A DNA stretch of 32,577 nt, taken from assembly GCF_000003605.2 (NCBI RefSeq), contig NW_003112969.1, positions 74,554 through 107,130 of the forward strand. The letters are read 5' to 3'. The position numbers and the translations under genes are program-made. The notes below the pieces were generated by a model. The model was not told the origin of the DNA and did no database searches. It saw nothing but the letters and a program-made list of their open reading frames with translations. Within the stretch, counting starts at the first letter, position 1; each line of letters begins with the position of its first letter. The stretch is from Saccoglossus kowalevskii (taxonomy: Eukaryota > Hemichordata > Enteropneusta > Harrimaniidae). Of the stretch, positions 1 to 8,850 are shown one piece after another.

Positions 1-38
1 TCTTAGCCCGTACTTCGTGTAACGTGAACACAACTTAT

Positions 39-134
39 GTCAATACAGCACTCAAATTTGTCCGTAATTGGATTATTCACTAGTGTGATGGTGCTGTTTC
101 GGGTTCTATGTTGAACCCTTCATCAGTACTTGAC
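39..134 (-). ncRNA. Hammerhead-like self-cleaving ribozyme of the PLE
   Basis: Read on the minus strand, every part of a type I hammerhead occurs in the correct order. Stem I strand GTCAA (134-130) is followed by core CTGATGA (126-120), stem II GGGTTC (118-113) with loop AACATA and partner GAACCC (106-101), core GAAA (100-97), stem III ACAGCAC (97-91) with partner GTGCTGT (51-45), the unpaired A at the expected cleavage position (44), and stem I partner TTGAC (43-39). Stems of 5, 6 and 7 bp are fully complementary. Departures from the consensus are three extra bases (GTA, 129-127) between stem I and the core, and one extra A (119) before stem II. Stem III closes a long loop of 39 bases. Hammerheads are known in PLE terminal repeats, and this one lies just 3' of the RT stop on the same strand. 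Whether this copy still cleaves is unknown. Confidence 0.68.
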
Positions 135-2178
135 CGAATCGTTCGATTTATTTAGCTTTCAGAATATTCGACGTTATTACTTTCATTATACAATTTAGTT
201 AAAATAGAAAGTAATTCTTCGTCGTTTGGTATGTCGTTTTTCACGAGTTTGTCGGTACGTAGAGTAGAACTTGCAAGTTTTTTTTTCAAGTTGGTATTTC
301 TACGAAATGCAATAAGGGGATGATTTGGAAAATGTTACAGAGTAATAGATCATTCCGGATTAAGTCCCAGTTTTTTAATGGTGCTCTTTTGAGCCTGTAC
401 CCTTGTATATAAGGGTTGAATGTAGTTGTGAATATTGTTTGCCCTTCATTATTAGGCATTGATTCACGTAAATGTGAGATACAATTGTTATGTTCATTAA
501 TTAAAGTGTATTTTTCGATATCGTTATCTGTGTAATCTCTTTCACGCATTTTTTCAGTAAATAAATTACGTTTATGTAAGAAATCGTTTATATTATTACA
601 TGTGCGAGCATACCGAATAGTTTCGCTTTTGAAAAATCCTTTGAATACTGATGTAGGGTGACAAGAATTACGTTTCAAATATTGAAAATATATTCAAGTA
701 TATTCAGATCATGGAAGCGTTGTCCTTTATATAGGTCAAGGTACGTGACTTGTGTCATGGAGTATTCAAATGTGAGCCAGTATTTGTGATGAATCATATT
801 GGCATCCTGAACAAATTTGTGTAATTTAAGTACGGTATTTTTGAATACCATGAAGATGTCATCTCGAAAACGATACCATGTTTTAATATAACGAGCACCA
901 AGTAGTAAAATCTGATTTTCCAGTAGGTGGAATGTAATGTCAGCAATCTCAGGTGAAGACGGTGATCCCATGCTAACTCCACATGTTTGGGTATAATATT
1001 CATTATTAAACTCGAAAGTATTTCTTTTCAGAATGATTTCAAGGAGCTTAATTATATATTCCAAAGGTAGTGGTTTCAAAGGACTATCACTGTGTAATTC
1101 GATTGCATTGCATTAGCGGTTGCTCGGATCGCTTCTTCGTGAACAGTATTAGTATACATTGATACAACATCCAAGGTTACTAGGACGTTATTATCAGATA
1201 CTTGTATATTTTCGATTTTGTTAATAAAATCTGTAGTATCTTTGATATAGCTATGTTGCCTTTTAACGATTGGAATTAAAAAAGTGGTCAATAAATTCTG
1301 ATATTTTCTCTGTGGGGCCAGAGCAACCACTGATTATCGGGCTACCGACAAATATACTGCCCTCTGGTGGTGGTTTGTGTACTTTAGGCAGTAAATACCA
1401 CCGAGGCGTTCTAACTTTGTAGTTAAATGGGTCTGTATATTTATACGTGTCTTAATCGATTAATTCCAGATTGTACATTTCTGTAACGAGCTCATGGACC
1501 AAATTAGCTGTAGTAACTATAGTAGTAACTATAGTATCGTTACCACTAATTTTAGTATAGTATTGCTCGTTGTTTAATTGACGAAGGCTTTCATATATAT
1601 GGTCAGTTGTATTCATGATTGCAATGCCTCGACCCTTGTCGAATGGTTTTATTACAATTATGTTATCATGACGTAATCTATTTATTGCTGCTCTTTCGGC
1701 AGAATTCATGTTTTGTTTGGGTTTATTGGTAGTAATTTTGGATATCTCAAATTTGATTGCCTCAATGTAATTTTCGAGGCTACTGTTATTCGAGTCTGGT
1801 GGGTTCTATGTTGATTTCATTTTGAAAGGATGTTGTTGAGATTATTTATTGCATTAAATATTTGATACGCATTCTCCTAGATAGCATAGACATGTCATTG
1901 AGCAAAGTGTGATAGGTTGGCTTAGGTGGGGTTGGTATAAATTTGAGTCCTTTGCCAAGGGCATTGACCTCTGTTGGGGTAAGAATTCTACTCGAAAAAT
2001 TCCAAATAAAACTTGAGACCAACCGAGCTAGATCAGCCAACCGTTTACTTTTATCCAGTTTAGCATTGTAATTCTTTCTTCGTTTGCATCTTGCAATGTG
2101 TTTCTTACGTTTTGTGTTATTGATTGTATGGACAGAATCCTTAGTAATAACGGTACTTCTCTTTTTGGAGGATGTGGT

Positions 2179-2194
2179 GGCCCTAAAAAGGGCC
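2179..2194 (-). promoter_or_regulatory. Histone-mRNA-type 3' stem-loop inside the PLE
   Basis: Minus-strand GGCCCTTTTTAGGGCC forms a 6-bp stem with a 4-base loop. It fits the metazoan histone 3'-end consensus GGYYYTTYTNARRRCC at every position. It is followed directly by ACCACA, as in histone mRNAs, and 10 bases later by a purine-rich stretch (2168-2156, CCAAAAAGAGAAG) in the place of a histone downstream element. It lies just after the TAA of the first ORF segment. The same bases also read as ALFRAT in the RT frame, so coding constraint is a rival explanation. Confidence 0.6.
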
Positions 2195-2205
2195 GTCTGG
2201 TTAGT

Positions 2206-2217
2206 GTGCCGAAGCAC
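2206..2217 (-). other. UUCG tetraloop hairpin
   Basis: Minus-strand GTGCTTCGGCAC is a 4-bp stem closed by the extra-stable C(UUCG)G tetraloop. It lies between the TAA at 2222-2224 and the histone-type stem-loop, 11 bases upstream of the latter. It probably belongs to the same RNA structure; function unknown. Confidence 0.45.
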
Positions 2218-2221
2218 TGGT

Positions 2222-2795
2222 TTATTTGAGGCTAGAAGTACGTTTCCTGCCCTTTCGGGAGTCCTGCACTCTTTTCCTCGATTGTTTAAGGAATTGCCTC
2301 AGTTTATTAACAGTCAGAGCCTGATGTTCGTCTCCAGCCAGACATTTGATATCTTCAAACGCTCCCTTCTCTTCCTTTACCAGAACGGCCTGAAATTGTT
2401 TCACATGTGTCGGCAAATACATATCCAGTAGTTTAGTGTACTGTTTCGATGCCTGGTTTGAGATAAGTTCCCACTTTTGTAGGAATGCCGTAGACGGCTT
2501 CAAACCAGGTATAACGTTCTCTTTAAAACCACTAAATCCTTAGGAATTTGTCCCGATAATGAAAATTTATTGATCGATCTAATCTGATTAACAATAGAAG
2601 ACTCAATCCGGTAACATTTGGATAAAGATTTAACCTTACCCTTGATTTCAGAGAAGAGAGCATCTGGTAAACGTCTATGTGCTGGCGGCGTTGGTGCAGA
2701 ATGACAGTTTGGCTGTCTGTAGTCAGGTCGAGCATATGCGTATCAAACACCACGTCAAAATCTTCGATAGTGCTGATATCTTCTGCTGCAGACAT
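2222..2795 (-). pseudogene. PLE first ORF segment, basic and frameshifted
   Basis: The sequence starts at an ATG (codons MSAAEDISTIEDFD) and shifts frame at about 2740 into a Pro-rich stretch (HSAPTPPAHRRLPDALFSE). It shifts again near 2510 into a helical segment, then a basic tail (KQSRKRVQDSRKGRKR) ending at TAA 2222-2224. No catalytic motif and no GIY-YIG motif is visible. It directly precedes the RT reading frame, so it may be a separate ORF1 or the N-terminal part of one long PLE protein; the RT frame is also open upstream across the TAA region, so both readings remain possible. I do not recognise a function; the basic tail would suit nucleic-acid binding. Confidence 0.55.
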
Positions 2796-2800
2796 GTTGA

Positions 2801-3470
2801 CATAGGCTTTCTTCGTATTCAGTTTCGTATTCCAATATTGTTTCCGTGTTCACTTCTATCGATCTCACATCTGAATTATTTTAACACGGAATGATACGTC
2901 TGTTACGTATTTAGTTAGCTAATGCAATACTGCCCTCAGTCGGTAAGATGTTCGTCAATCCACCCCCCCCCCCCCATCGATATAAGAGTTGAAAACAAAT
3001 TATAGGTTTTTTGAATTTCCCCTGAGATAACAACGTAAATTGGGACCAAAACGTTATTTGCAATATTTCAGGGACAGCAGTGACATGGCATAACGTACGG
3101 GACTTAACCATTGTTTACCCTTGAGGGGAACTGAAATTACTCGCATTTGAGGTGTCATCATAAGCGGATGGTGAAAACCTTGTTTATGCAATGAAAAAGT
3201 AAAGAACTTGAACGTACTTTAGCACAAATTCATTGTTTGTTTGATTGATTGCATTAGTCTTTAGTGCACAAACCTAAGCGGCCGTCCCTCACCAAATGAT
3301 TTAGCCCACGCATCTTCCGTTTTTATGCAAACTGGAAAGTTCGAATTACTAAACGATGTACATTACGGCGAAGCTGAAATATCCAAGAACCAACAAATAC
3401 CAACAATTATATCTCAAAAATAAATATTCGTGGTATATTTTAAGTCTAACCGGACCGAAAAAGAGATTTT
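2801..3470. other. Intergenic stretch between the PLE and the GCNT-like gene
   Basis: No coding exon or RNA gene is recognised. It contains a homopolymer C run at about 2962-2976 and is otherwise AT-rich. It may include the decayed 5' flank of the PLE, but I could not find a second ribozyme copy here. Confidence 0.5.
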
Positions 3471-3476
3471 TTTATT
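3471..3476 (-). terminator. Candidate poly(A) signal AATAAA for the GCNT-like gene
   Basis: This is a canonical AATAAA on the minus strand, about 505 bases after the GCNT-like stop codon, which would give a plausible 3'UTR length. It is chosen on motif and position only; in AT-rich DNA such hexamers occur by chance. Confidence 0.35.
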
Positions 3477-3565
3477 ACTCTAAATATCCAAACATATTTT
3501 AATATAAGGTAGTAATAATAATCACTGTTCATTCTCTAGATATTCAACTTTGCATTCGTATCATC

Positions 3566-3584
3566 ATGGAGGTAATACCTCCAT
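3566..3584. repeat. Near-perfect palindrome
   Basis: ATGGAGGTA and TACCTCCAT form 9-bp arms around a single A. It lies in the presumed 3'UTR of the GCNT-like gene. It could be a MITE remnant or an RNA hairpin seed; nothing more can be said. Confidence 0.5.
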
Positions 3585-3722
3585 AGTATTATCATATAAT
3601 CCACCATCTTGATTCTCCAGCAATGGGTTATGGGTAAAGTATGATATCATAGCCGGTGTTGTAAAAATGTATGTATATTATTATAACATTAACTATTATT
3701 ACTCGATTGAAAAAAAGTACAC

Positions 3723-3757
3723 AAAAGACGGAAATATATGTCAACCTTCCGTCTTTT
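3723..3757 (-). other. 11-bp hairpin in the presumed GCNT-like 3'UTR
   Basis: AAAAGACGGAA (3723-3733) is perfectly complementary to TTCCGTCTTTT (3747-3757) across a 13-base loop. It lies about 225 bases past the GCNT-like stop codon. It would fold in the transcript; role unknown. Confidence 0.5.
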
Positions 3758-3981
3758 TAATTACCAGATGCAACTTACGCTGACACAACCTCATTCTAAT
3801 GAGAAAACGGTAATAGCCGATGATAGTAGTGTCACCATGACAAATATCGAAGCAATCGATGTACGTACAGATGGAATATGAAACTTTGGACGTTTCTTGC
3901 ATGTTTGTTTTTCATATAACGTTCCCCCCTTTCGTTCTGTGCCGCCTATAGTTGGATTGTCGGATCGACCCATCATCGATA

Positions 3982-5322
3982 TCAAGTTGCACCTTTAACG
4001 TGTGGTAATTTGTTATAGTAGCTGGGATCAAACCGCACTGGGTGCTTAGTACGATGACGTAACAACTCTTCCTGGCAGTCTATCACCAGCGAATCAAATC
4101 GTCTGTCAAACTTATTGACGAAAAGCTGAGGTTGCTGAACAAGGCGTGGGAGATCCCCGAGAGAGAACACACATATTGAGCGAACGGATCGGCCATGACA
4201 CGCAGTATTACGAAAGTTAGACTCCCAAAGTTTTGATCTCGATATAATTGTTTTAGTATCACCTGGGTACCCACCGGCAACACCTGCTAGACGGTTCAGA
4301 GATGAGAAGAAATGTTCATCAGGGCATTTCGTATCGGATAACCAGGAGAAGAACTCCTTCGCTAGTTTATCATTAAGAGTGAAATTAACAAACTCTCTGG
4401 TGAGAAGAACGTGGAACTCGCCTTTATATACAGTTATGTTACTCGGCGGGGCTTCTTTAAATTTTGACGGGTATATAGGGCTTATTATATTGTTGTTAAT
4501 CGTATGGGAGTACAGGTGACGACTTGGGTCACTATTCCTTATAGAATGAACGTCGTTTTTCCCCTTCAACGTTTTTAACACTTGTACGATTTCATAGTTG
4601 GTTTTGAGAGGGAAATCCTGACCGCAGAGATTGATAAAATACTTCCATTTGTACTCGCTATTAATTAAGTCTCGCATACAGTTCATCTCTGCCTGCAACA
4701 CACTGATTGAGCAGTGGGTAACCATTTCTAATTGTGATGCGAGAAAAACGTTGTCAAAGCAACGGGCTACGCTCTTCATCGCTTTGTGCGTCTCCCACGG
4801 CGACTTGGCATCGACATGGATACAGTAGACGTTTTGTGGCATGTAAATCATTCTCATCAACTGAGTAACTTGCTGCACAGACTTGTACATTAAAATACTG
4901 TACGCAATAGGGAAGCTCGCTTCCATCTTTGACAGTGGTTTGCTGTAAAACCCCTCATTTTCTCTGAAACTCGCACACTCCTTGGTAATTTCCAAATAGT
5001 TCAAGTCAGGAATCCAATGGTATTTGGAATATAGTTCATTTCTCTTACTAGTAAGTATGGCGTTGATTCTTGATCTGTTCAACGGAGTTGTGTTCGAACA
5101 TGTTAACTGTACTCCGGCCTTGCGCCGCTTATCTTGTAAAAGCAAAATTGCGTTGTCAGCATCCCTAAATGCATAATCATTGATGAGTTTCCCCGGTGTC
5201 CAGGTTTGTATCGTGTCTTTAATATACCAGAATTGTACGCCAGTCACCAGTAACACAACGATACACAATAGTTTGAGGTCGTTCCGATATTTCGTTGCTT
5301 TCTGAAACTCGATCGAGGACAT
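3982..5322 (-). CDS. Core-2-type beta-1,6-N-acetylglucosaminyltransferase (GT14, GCNT family)
   Basis: A single uninterrupted ORF of 446 residues. The family transfers GlcNAc from UDP-GlcNAc in beta-1,6 linkage to a branching galactose or GalNAc, for example making core 2 O-glycans in the Golgi. Residues 16-34 are a hydrophobic signal anchor after a short cytosolic tail, giving type II topology. The GT14 domain starts near residue 137 with FPIAYSILMYKS and contains VYCIHVD (165-171) and YFINLCGQDFPLK (228-240). CPDEHF (333-338) carries the glutamate that is the catalytic base in mouse C2GnT (here E336). VRSIC and FVNKFD supply the Arg (R381) and Lys (K404) matching the UDP-binding pair. Family cysteines are largely kept (75, 116, 167, 188, 204, 215, 233, 333, 375, 384, 416). 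Sequons occur at 77, 82, 295 and 313. The start is the first in-frame ATG; an in-frame TGA lies upstream and A is at -3. The intronless layout matches vertebrate GCNT1/3/4. Acceptor specificity and one-to-one orthology cannot be told. Confidence 0.93.
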   Translation of the reverse strand: MSSIEFQKATKYRNDLKLLCIVVLLVTGVQFWYIKDTIQTWTPGKLINDYAFRDADNAILLLQDKRRKAGVQLTCSNTTPLNRSRINAILTSKRNELYSKYHWIPDLNYLEITKECASFRENEGFYSKPLSKMEASFPIAYSILMYKSVQQVTQLMRMIYMPQNVYCIHVDAKSPWETHKAMKSVARCFDNVFLASQLEMVTHCSISVLQAEMNCMRDLINSEYKWKYFINLCGQDFPLKTNYEIVQVLKTLKGKNDVHSIRNSDPSRHLYSHTINNNIISPIYPSKFKEAPPSNITVYKGEFHVLLTREFVNFTLNDKLAKEFFSWLSDTKCPDEHFFSSLNRLAGVAGGYPGDTKTIISRSKLWESNFRNTACHGRSVRSICVFSLGDLPRLVQQPQLFVNKFDRRFDSLVIDCQEELLRHRTKHPVRFDPSYYNKLPHVKGAT

Positions 5323-5333
5323 CTTGACGTTTT

Positions 5334-5351
5334 TCACCAATATTCAATCAT
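5334..5351 (-). promoter_or_regulatory. Five-codon uORF upstream of the GCNT-like start
   Basis: ATG ATT GAA TAT TGG TGA on the minus strand ends 11 bases before the main ATG, in a different frame. If transcription starts above 5351, this uORF would be met first by scanning ribosomes and could lower translation of the enzyme. Transcript extent is not shown by the sequence. Confidence 0.45.
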
Positions 5352-5408
5352 AGGCGGTTCATTGCTGACTGCAGCATAGTACTTATTGACAACATACTGG
5401 TTTATTTC

Positions 5409-5441
5409 ATTTAAAATTTCTAATCACGTGACGTGACGTAA
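5409..5441 (-). promoter_or_regulatory. Possible GCNT-like promoter: E-box, two CRE half-sites, TATA-like box
   Basis: The minus strand reads TTACGTCACGTCACGTGA (5441-5424). It holds two overlapping TGACGT-type half-sites and the E-box CACGTG (5425-5430). About 10 bases downstream comes a TTTTAAAT TATA-like element (about 5418-5411), which would place a start near 5380, about 60 bases before the ATG. The motifs are seen; promoter function is inferred. Confidence 0.4.
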
Positions 5442-5444
5442 TTA

Positions 5445-7325
5445 TACCCCCTAACTTAAAAAGTAATCATTGTGTTGACTACCCTGCTGTTAATTGTGAC
5501 CTATGTCTAGGCGAATTGATTCGATCGTCTCAATGCATTAGGTCATTTATCCATACATTACTAGATTTGTTATGTGTCACCCCAACATATCGTGTTTTTT
5601 AAAGAATTATTACAGCATAAATAGTCAGTGTGTGTCACCATTTTCTGCGATACGAGTTTCATATGCATATGATATGTTTCATATCAGTTCAGCAACGATA
5701 CCAGTAAGTTTATTAGTGAAAGCATTGAACAATGCGTCGATTACTGCCACGACCGCGAGAATAATCCGCTGGGCAATGTTGCAATTTACATCGATGTTTT
5801 GCTAACAACATTGCTATACGTATTGTTTATCAATGAATCAAGCTATAACAACATATTGCAACAATGTATGTAACCATATCCAATTTGACGACACCCTGGC
5901 ACATTCCATTATCATTACAGAGGACGGAAAACTAGTCAAATGCAAACACATCCGGCAAAACGAGTATTTTGACCTGAAATGTTGCAACATTGCAAATTGG
6001 ACCATCCTCGCGATGACAGTAAAGCATCAATGGCTGTAAACATTGATTTTTTTCTTCGATTTTTATTTTTAATAAAACCTTTCCTGTGTCATTTGTAACG
6101 GCCATTGTAGAAAAGTTGTACATTCAATAACTTGCAAGTGAAAAAAGACGGCCACGATGTTGGCGCCATCTATTGAAACATAATTTTGTCAAGTGAACCT
6201 CAGGGATTACTATACAATATGACAACTTACAAAGACTTGGACCATAATCATTAGTCTTTTGCGGTGCATTGACGTACTCCCACGTGTGATAACTAAACAC
6301 TGGTAATGTTAATATGCAAAGTTACATTATCTCATGATAGTTTCATCGCGTATATCAGCAGAAAATGAATGGACAATTACTGTACCCGTATCTCTAGTCT
6401 CTTACTTGCTAAAAAGTTGAGGAAATGTGTTGAACTGGTTGCTATGGTCATGGTTGCTAGGGATACTACTACAAAATACCCCCAAATGTTTGCAATATGC
6501 ATGCACATGTGACAGATATACACAGTTACTGGTGTGGAGCAGCATCAATTTATTGTGGAACTTTCACATCTCAAATCTGTCACTAAACAACATGATAAAC
6601 AGCGCCCTCTACCATCTGCAGTAAACGCTGAAGTATACCTGTTATATTTACAATCTGAAGCCATATTTTAGATTGAGAATAAATAATCATAAACAATTCA
6701 TTTGTTGTTATCTAAGTAAAATAACTTTATTTTTCAGGTAGTTTACAAGAACCATATTACAGACAGCAAAGATTGTCTGAATCTGGTCAGTTTTCCTGGC
6801 CAGTATTGTTTTGCTAAAATATACATATTACATGTCATTAAGTTAAAACTGAAAAAAATGGTTGTTGCTGTTGTCCATTAAAGTACAGTACCACAGACGA
6901 CTTCAAAAGCATAATGTATGAAAACGTACAGGGATAGTGAGGGACTGTTTGATGTCAAACCATAACACGGAAACCAACTGCAAGAGCGCCCTCTATTGAG
7001 TATATCTAAGCAACTTTCAGACTTTAGTAAGACGCAGAAAGGACTTATTTCAACAATATGGTGGATGCCAGTAATATTGCTAAAACACAATAACTTAAAC
7101 TGAGCTTTGATTATCACCATGGGTACATGCAGCATGCCACTGATAGGGGGAAAACATTTTGTTTCAATAGGGACGTCTATAAAATTACCATTTGTTACAT
7201 ACTGGTTGGATCCACAAAGACTTAAAATAAATAAAAAGAACAGGAAATACATCATTTACATATTTTTAAAATCAACTCAATATGAGTCAAAAGAGGTTAT
7301 TTCACTAAACCATAAGTATGTTGCA
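5445..7325. other. Intergenic stretch, no gene recognised
   Basis: Short ORFs here (for example 5833-6039 and 6427-6624 on +) have no family signature and no splice context. Three GCGCCMTCTA-type motifs occur at 6163-6172, 6602-6611 and 6986-6995 (see findings). Otherwise AT-rich unique sequence. Confidence 0.55.
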
Positions 7326-7326
7326 A

Positions 7327-7670
7327 CTCATGAATATTCATATACAATAATATATGCGACTGTATATGAATATTCATATATGCTAATGCACATTGCTATA
7401 TGAATATTCATTTATGTTAATGTACATTGCCATATGAATATTCATATACACTAACACGTATTGCCATATGAATATTAATTTGTTAATGATATGCATGTTA
7501 CCATATAAATATTCATACGTTCAAACACATGTTGATATATGAATATTCATATATGTCAATACATGTTTCTATATGAATATTCATTTATGCTAATGTATGT
7601 TGCTATATGAATATTCATATTTGCTAATGCATGTTCCCATATGGATATTTATATGCATTTCCATAGGATG
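7327..7670. repeat. 34-bp minisatellite built on palindrome ATGAATATTCAT
   Basis: Ten units start the palindrome or a close variant at 7330, 7366, 7400, 7434, 7468, 7505, 7539, 7573, 7607 and 7641. The period is 34 bp, with two slightly longer steps (36, 37). Between palindromes lie related spacers such as ATGCTAATGCATGTTGCT. The array is 3' of GLCE, about 1.2 kb past its stop codon. Each palindrome matches the loose POU/Pit-1 consensus on both strands; biological binding is unproven. Confidence 0.85.
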
Positions 7671-8850
7671 TATAACCCATATGAGGCCATGTATGTTATT
7701 TTTACACTTGCACATAATTTTATTTGTAATTAAGTGTGTTTTTGCATGTTGTGATTTACTTGGAATAACATGATTGTTTGGAGTAGATCAGACGTGTTGA
7801 TGACTGTGTTCTAGTTTGAATTCCACCACCAATGTTTGTCCACATTTTATCAGCATTATTAATATTATAAATTATTATATTTCATAAATCTAATTTAAAT
7901 GCACCAAATTTAAGAAGAACTGAAGAATATGTTTATCTCAGAATATAATTAATAGTACAATATTCCTACCCACACAAATATAACAAGGGTTCATAGCGTG
8001 GAACCAAAAAATACATAAAAGACTCAAAATCACCAACACCAATATTAAATAGAAACATATAATAGCTGATAAACCCTATAAGAGGTGAATTCCCTTCGAC
8101 AAACACAGTGCAGATTTGCATCGCTGTACAACAGATTCATACTAGACTTCTCCATTAATGACAAAACTTCAACGAAACAAAGAAATTAACATAGAGGGCA
8201 AAAACTTTGGTTGTGTTATGTCCTTTGTTATATATATACTTCATTTTAACAGAAACATTCGTTAAAAGAGGTGAAACTATTTAGAGGTGACTGTCTTTTA
8301 TTAACTCTTTGAATGCCGTCATTTTTCTCACTGAACTTTTGAGACAACATTTTTATATTCAATGTATGAATTTTTGAACCAAACTTCACAAGGTCTACAA
8401 TGTCTTGGTCAAAATAAAAAAAAAAAAATATTGGAAAAATGACGCAGGCATATTTTGTGAAAAGTGAAAGGTCAAAATAGATCATTAATTACGCTCACTA
8501 CAGAGAAAAAATTTGTTTCATTTTTCATTCAATCGATTCGATTATAATAGTCAACTCACCTCTATGTTGTCTTAACACCTTGCCTACTGATGTCGTAACC
8601 ACATTCATCATGTGATGAGTTAAATAGAGATATGTTGTCAGAAGTGTAGAAGCAAACAAACAAAAATAACTTTTACAATATCTACATGTTTTGCACCAAA
8701 AATGTGACTTTGTACTGAATAGCATAAAATAACCATGAAATATACACCACTGAAAACGAATATAGCAATGAACCCATAAAAACAAAAGTTTCTCCATGCC
8801 CAACCACTAGAGAGCGCTACACCTAGAAAACATAAATGAATGTAATTTTT
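7671..8850. other. Region 3' of GLCE, presumed 3'UTR and flank
   Basis: No separate gene is recognised. The part adjoining 8850 is probably GLCE 3'UTR. It contains a near-consensus CTCF-core-like motif at 8804-8817 (CCACTAGAGAGCGC), another partial one near 8190, and an A-run near 8418. Confidence 0.5.
8297..8302 (-). terminator. Candidate poly(A) signal AATAAA for GLCE
   Basis: Minus-strand AATAAA lies about 550 bases after the GLCE stop codon. It is the first clear canonical hexamer I found downstream. Chance occurrence is quite possible in this AT-rich stretch. Confidence 0.35.

Larger units (their letters stand above)
152..2217 (-). pseudogene. Penelope-like reverse transcriptase, frameshifted
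   Basis: About 690 codons long if the frame is followed through the breaks. Recognisable blocks from N to C terminus: a Lys/Arg-rich stretch followed by NFSSRILTPTEVNALGKGL (about 2020-1950), the fingers motif IIVIKPFDKGRGIAIMN (about 1660-1610), LLPKVHKPPPEGS (about 1400-1350), palm motif A with VTLDVVSMYTN (about 1185-1150), motif B GVSMGSPSSPEIAD (about 985-945), motif C with the aspartate pair in FRDDIF (about 870-850), and the thumb region with SCHPTSVFKGFFKS (665-620). The last frame ends with TAA at 152-154 after a Lys-rich tail of about 35 residues. No GIY-YIG endonuclease follows; the ribozyme begins 17 bases later. Frameshifts and a stop at 1452-1454 show it cannot make the full enzyme. 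Family assignment is confident; the exact PLE clade is not resolved. Confidence 0.8.
1..2800 (-). mobile_element. Degenerate Penelope-like retroelement (PLE), reads right to left, cut by window edge
   Basis: Minus-strand reading gives, in order, a basic first ORF segment (about 2795-2222), a hairpin pair (2217-2156), a reverse transcriptase (about 2217-152) and a hammerhead-like ribozyme (134-39). RT signatures typical of PLEs are visible: IVIKPFDKGRG, LLPKVHKPP, VTLDVVSMYTN, GVSMGSPSSPEIAD, FRDDIF and the SCHPTSVFKGFFKS thumb block. Reading frame is lost several times (near 2510-2750, 1840-1710, 1452, about 1330, about 1090, about 676 and about 300), so the copy is dead. PLEs are known to carry hammerhead ribozymes in their flanking repeats, which supports the family call. 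The outer 3' boundary lies at or beyond base 1; the 5' boundary is unclear and I place it near the first ATG. No flanking long direct repeat was recognised. Confidence 0.82.

Noticed and set aside
1357..1370. CTGCCCTCTGGTGG, a perfect CTCF consensus match on the minus strand
   Set aside because: It lies inside the PLE coding sequence (the PPPEGS codons of the RT), which explains it without a binding role.
1798..1815. Second copy of TCAACATAGAACCC, the hammerhead stem II/loop sequence
   Set aside because: It lacks the CTGATGA core before it and GAAA after it; a shared 14-mer can occur by chance in this much AT-rich sequence.
2962..2976. Homopolymer C run as a functional element
   Set aside because: A simple homopolymer, possibly of uncertain length in the assembly, with no supporting context.
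3791..3985. 64-codon minus ORF directly after the GCNT-like gene
   Set aside because: It starts within the stop region of the enzyme gene, has no family features, and is better read as 3'UTR.
5323..5340. Six extra N-terminal codons for the GCNT-like protein
   Set aside because: The extension would begin at TTG; the first in-frame ATG is at 5322 and an in-frame TGA lies just upstream.
5833..6039. 68-codon + ORF followed by an AATAAA
   Set aside because: Too short, no family signature, and AATAAA is common in AT-rich DNA.
7327..7670. CRISPR-like array of palindromic repeats with regular spacing
   Set aside because: Spacers are related to each other and the host is an animal; this is a minisatellite.
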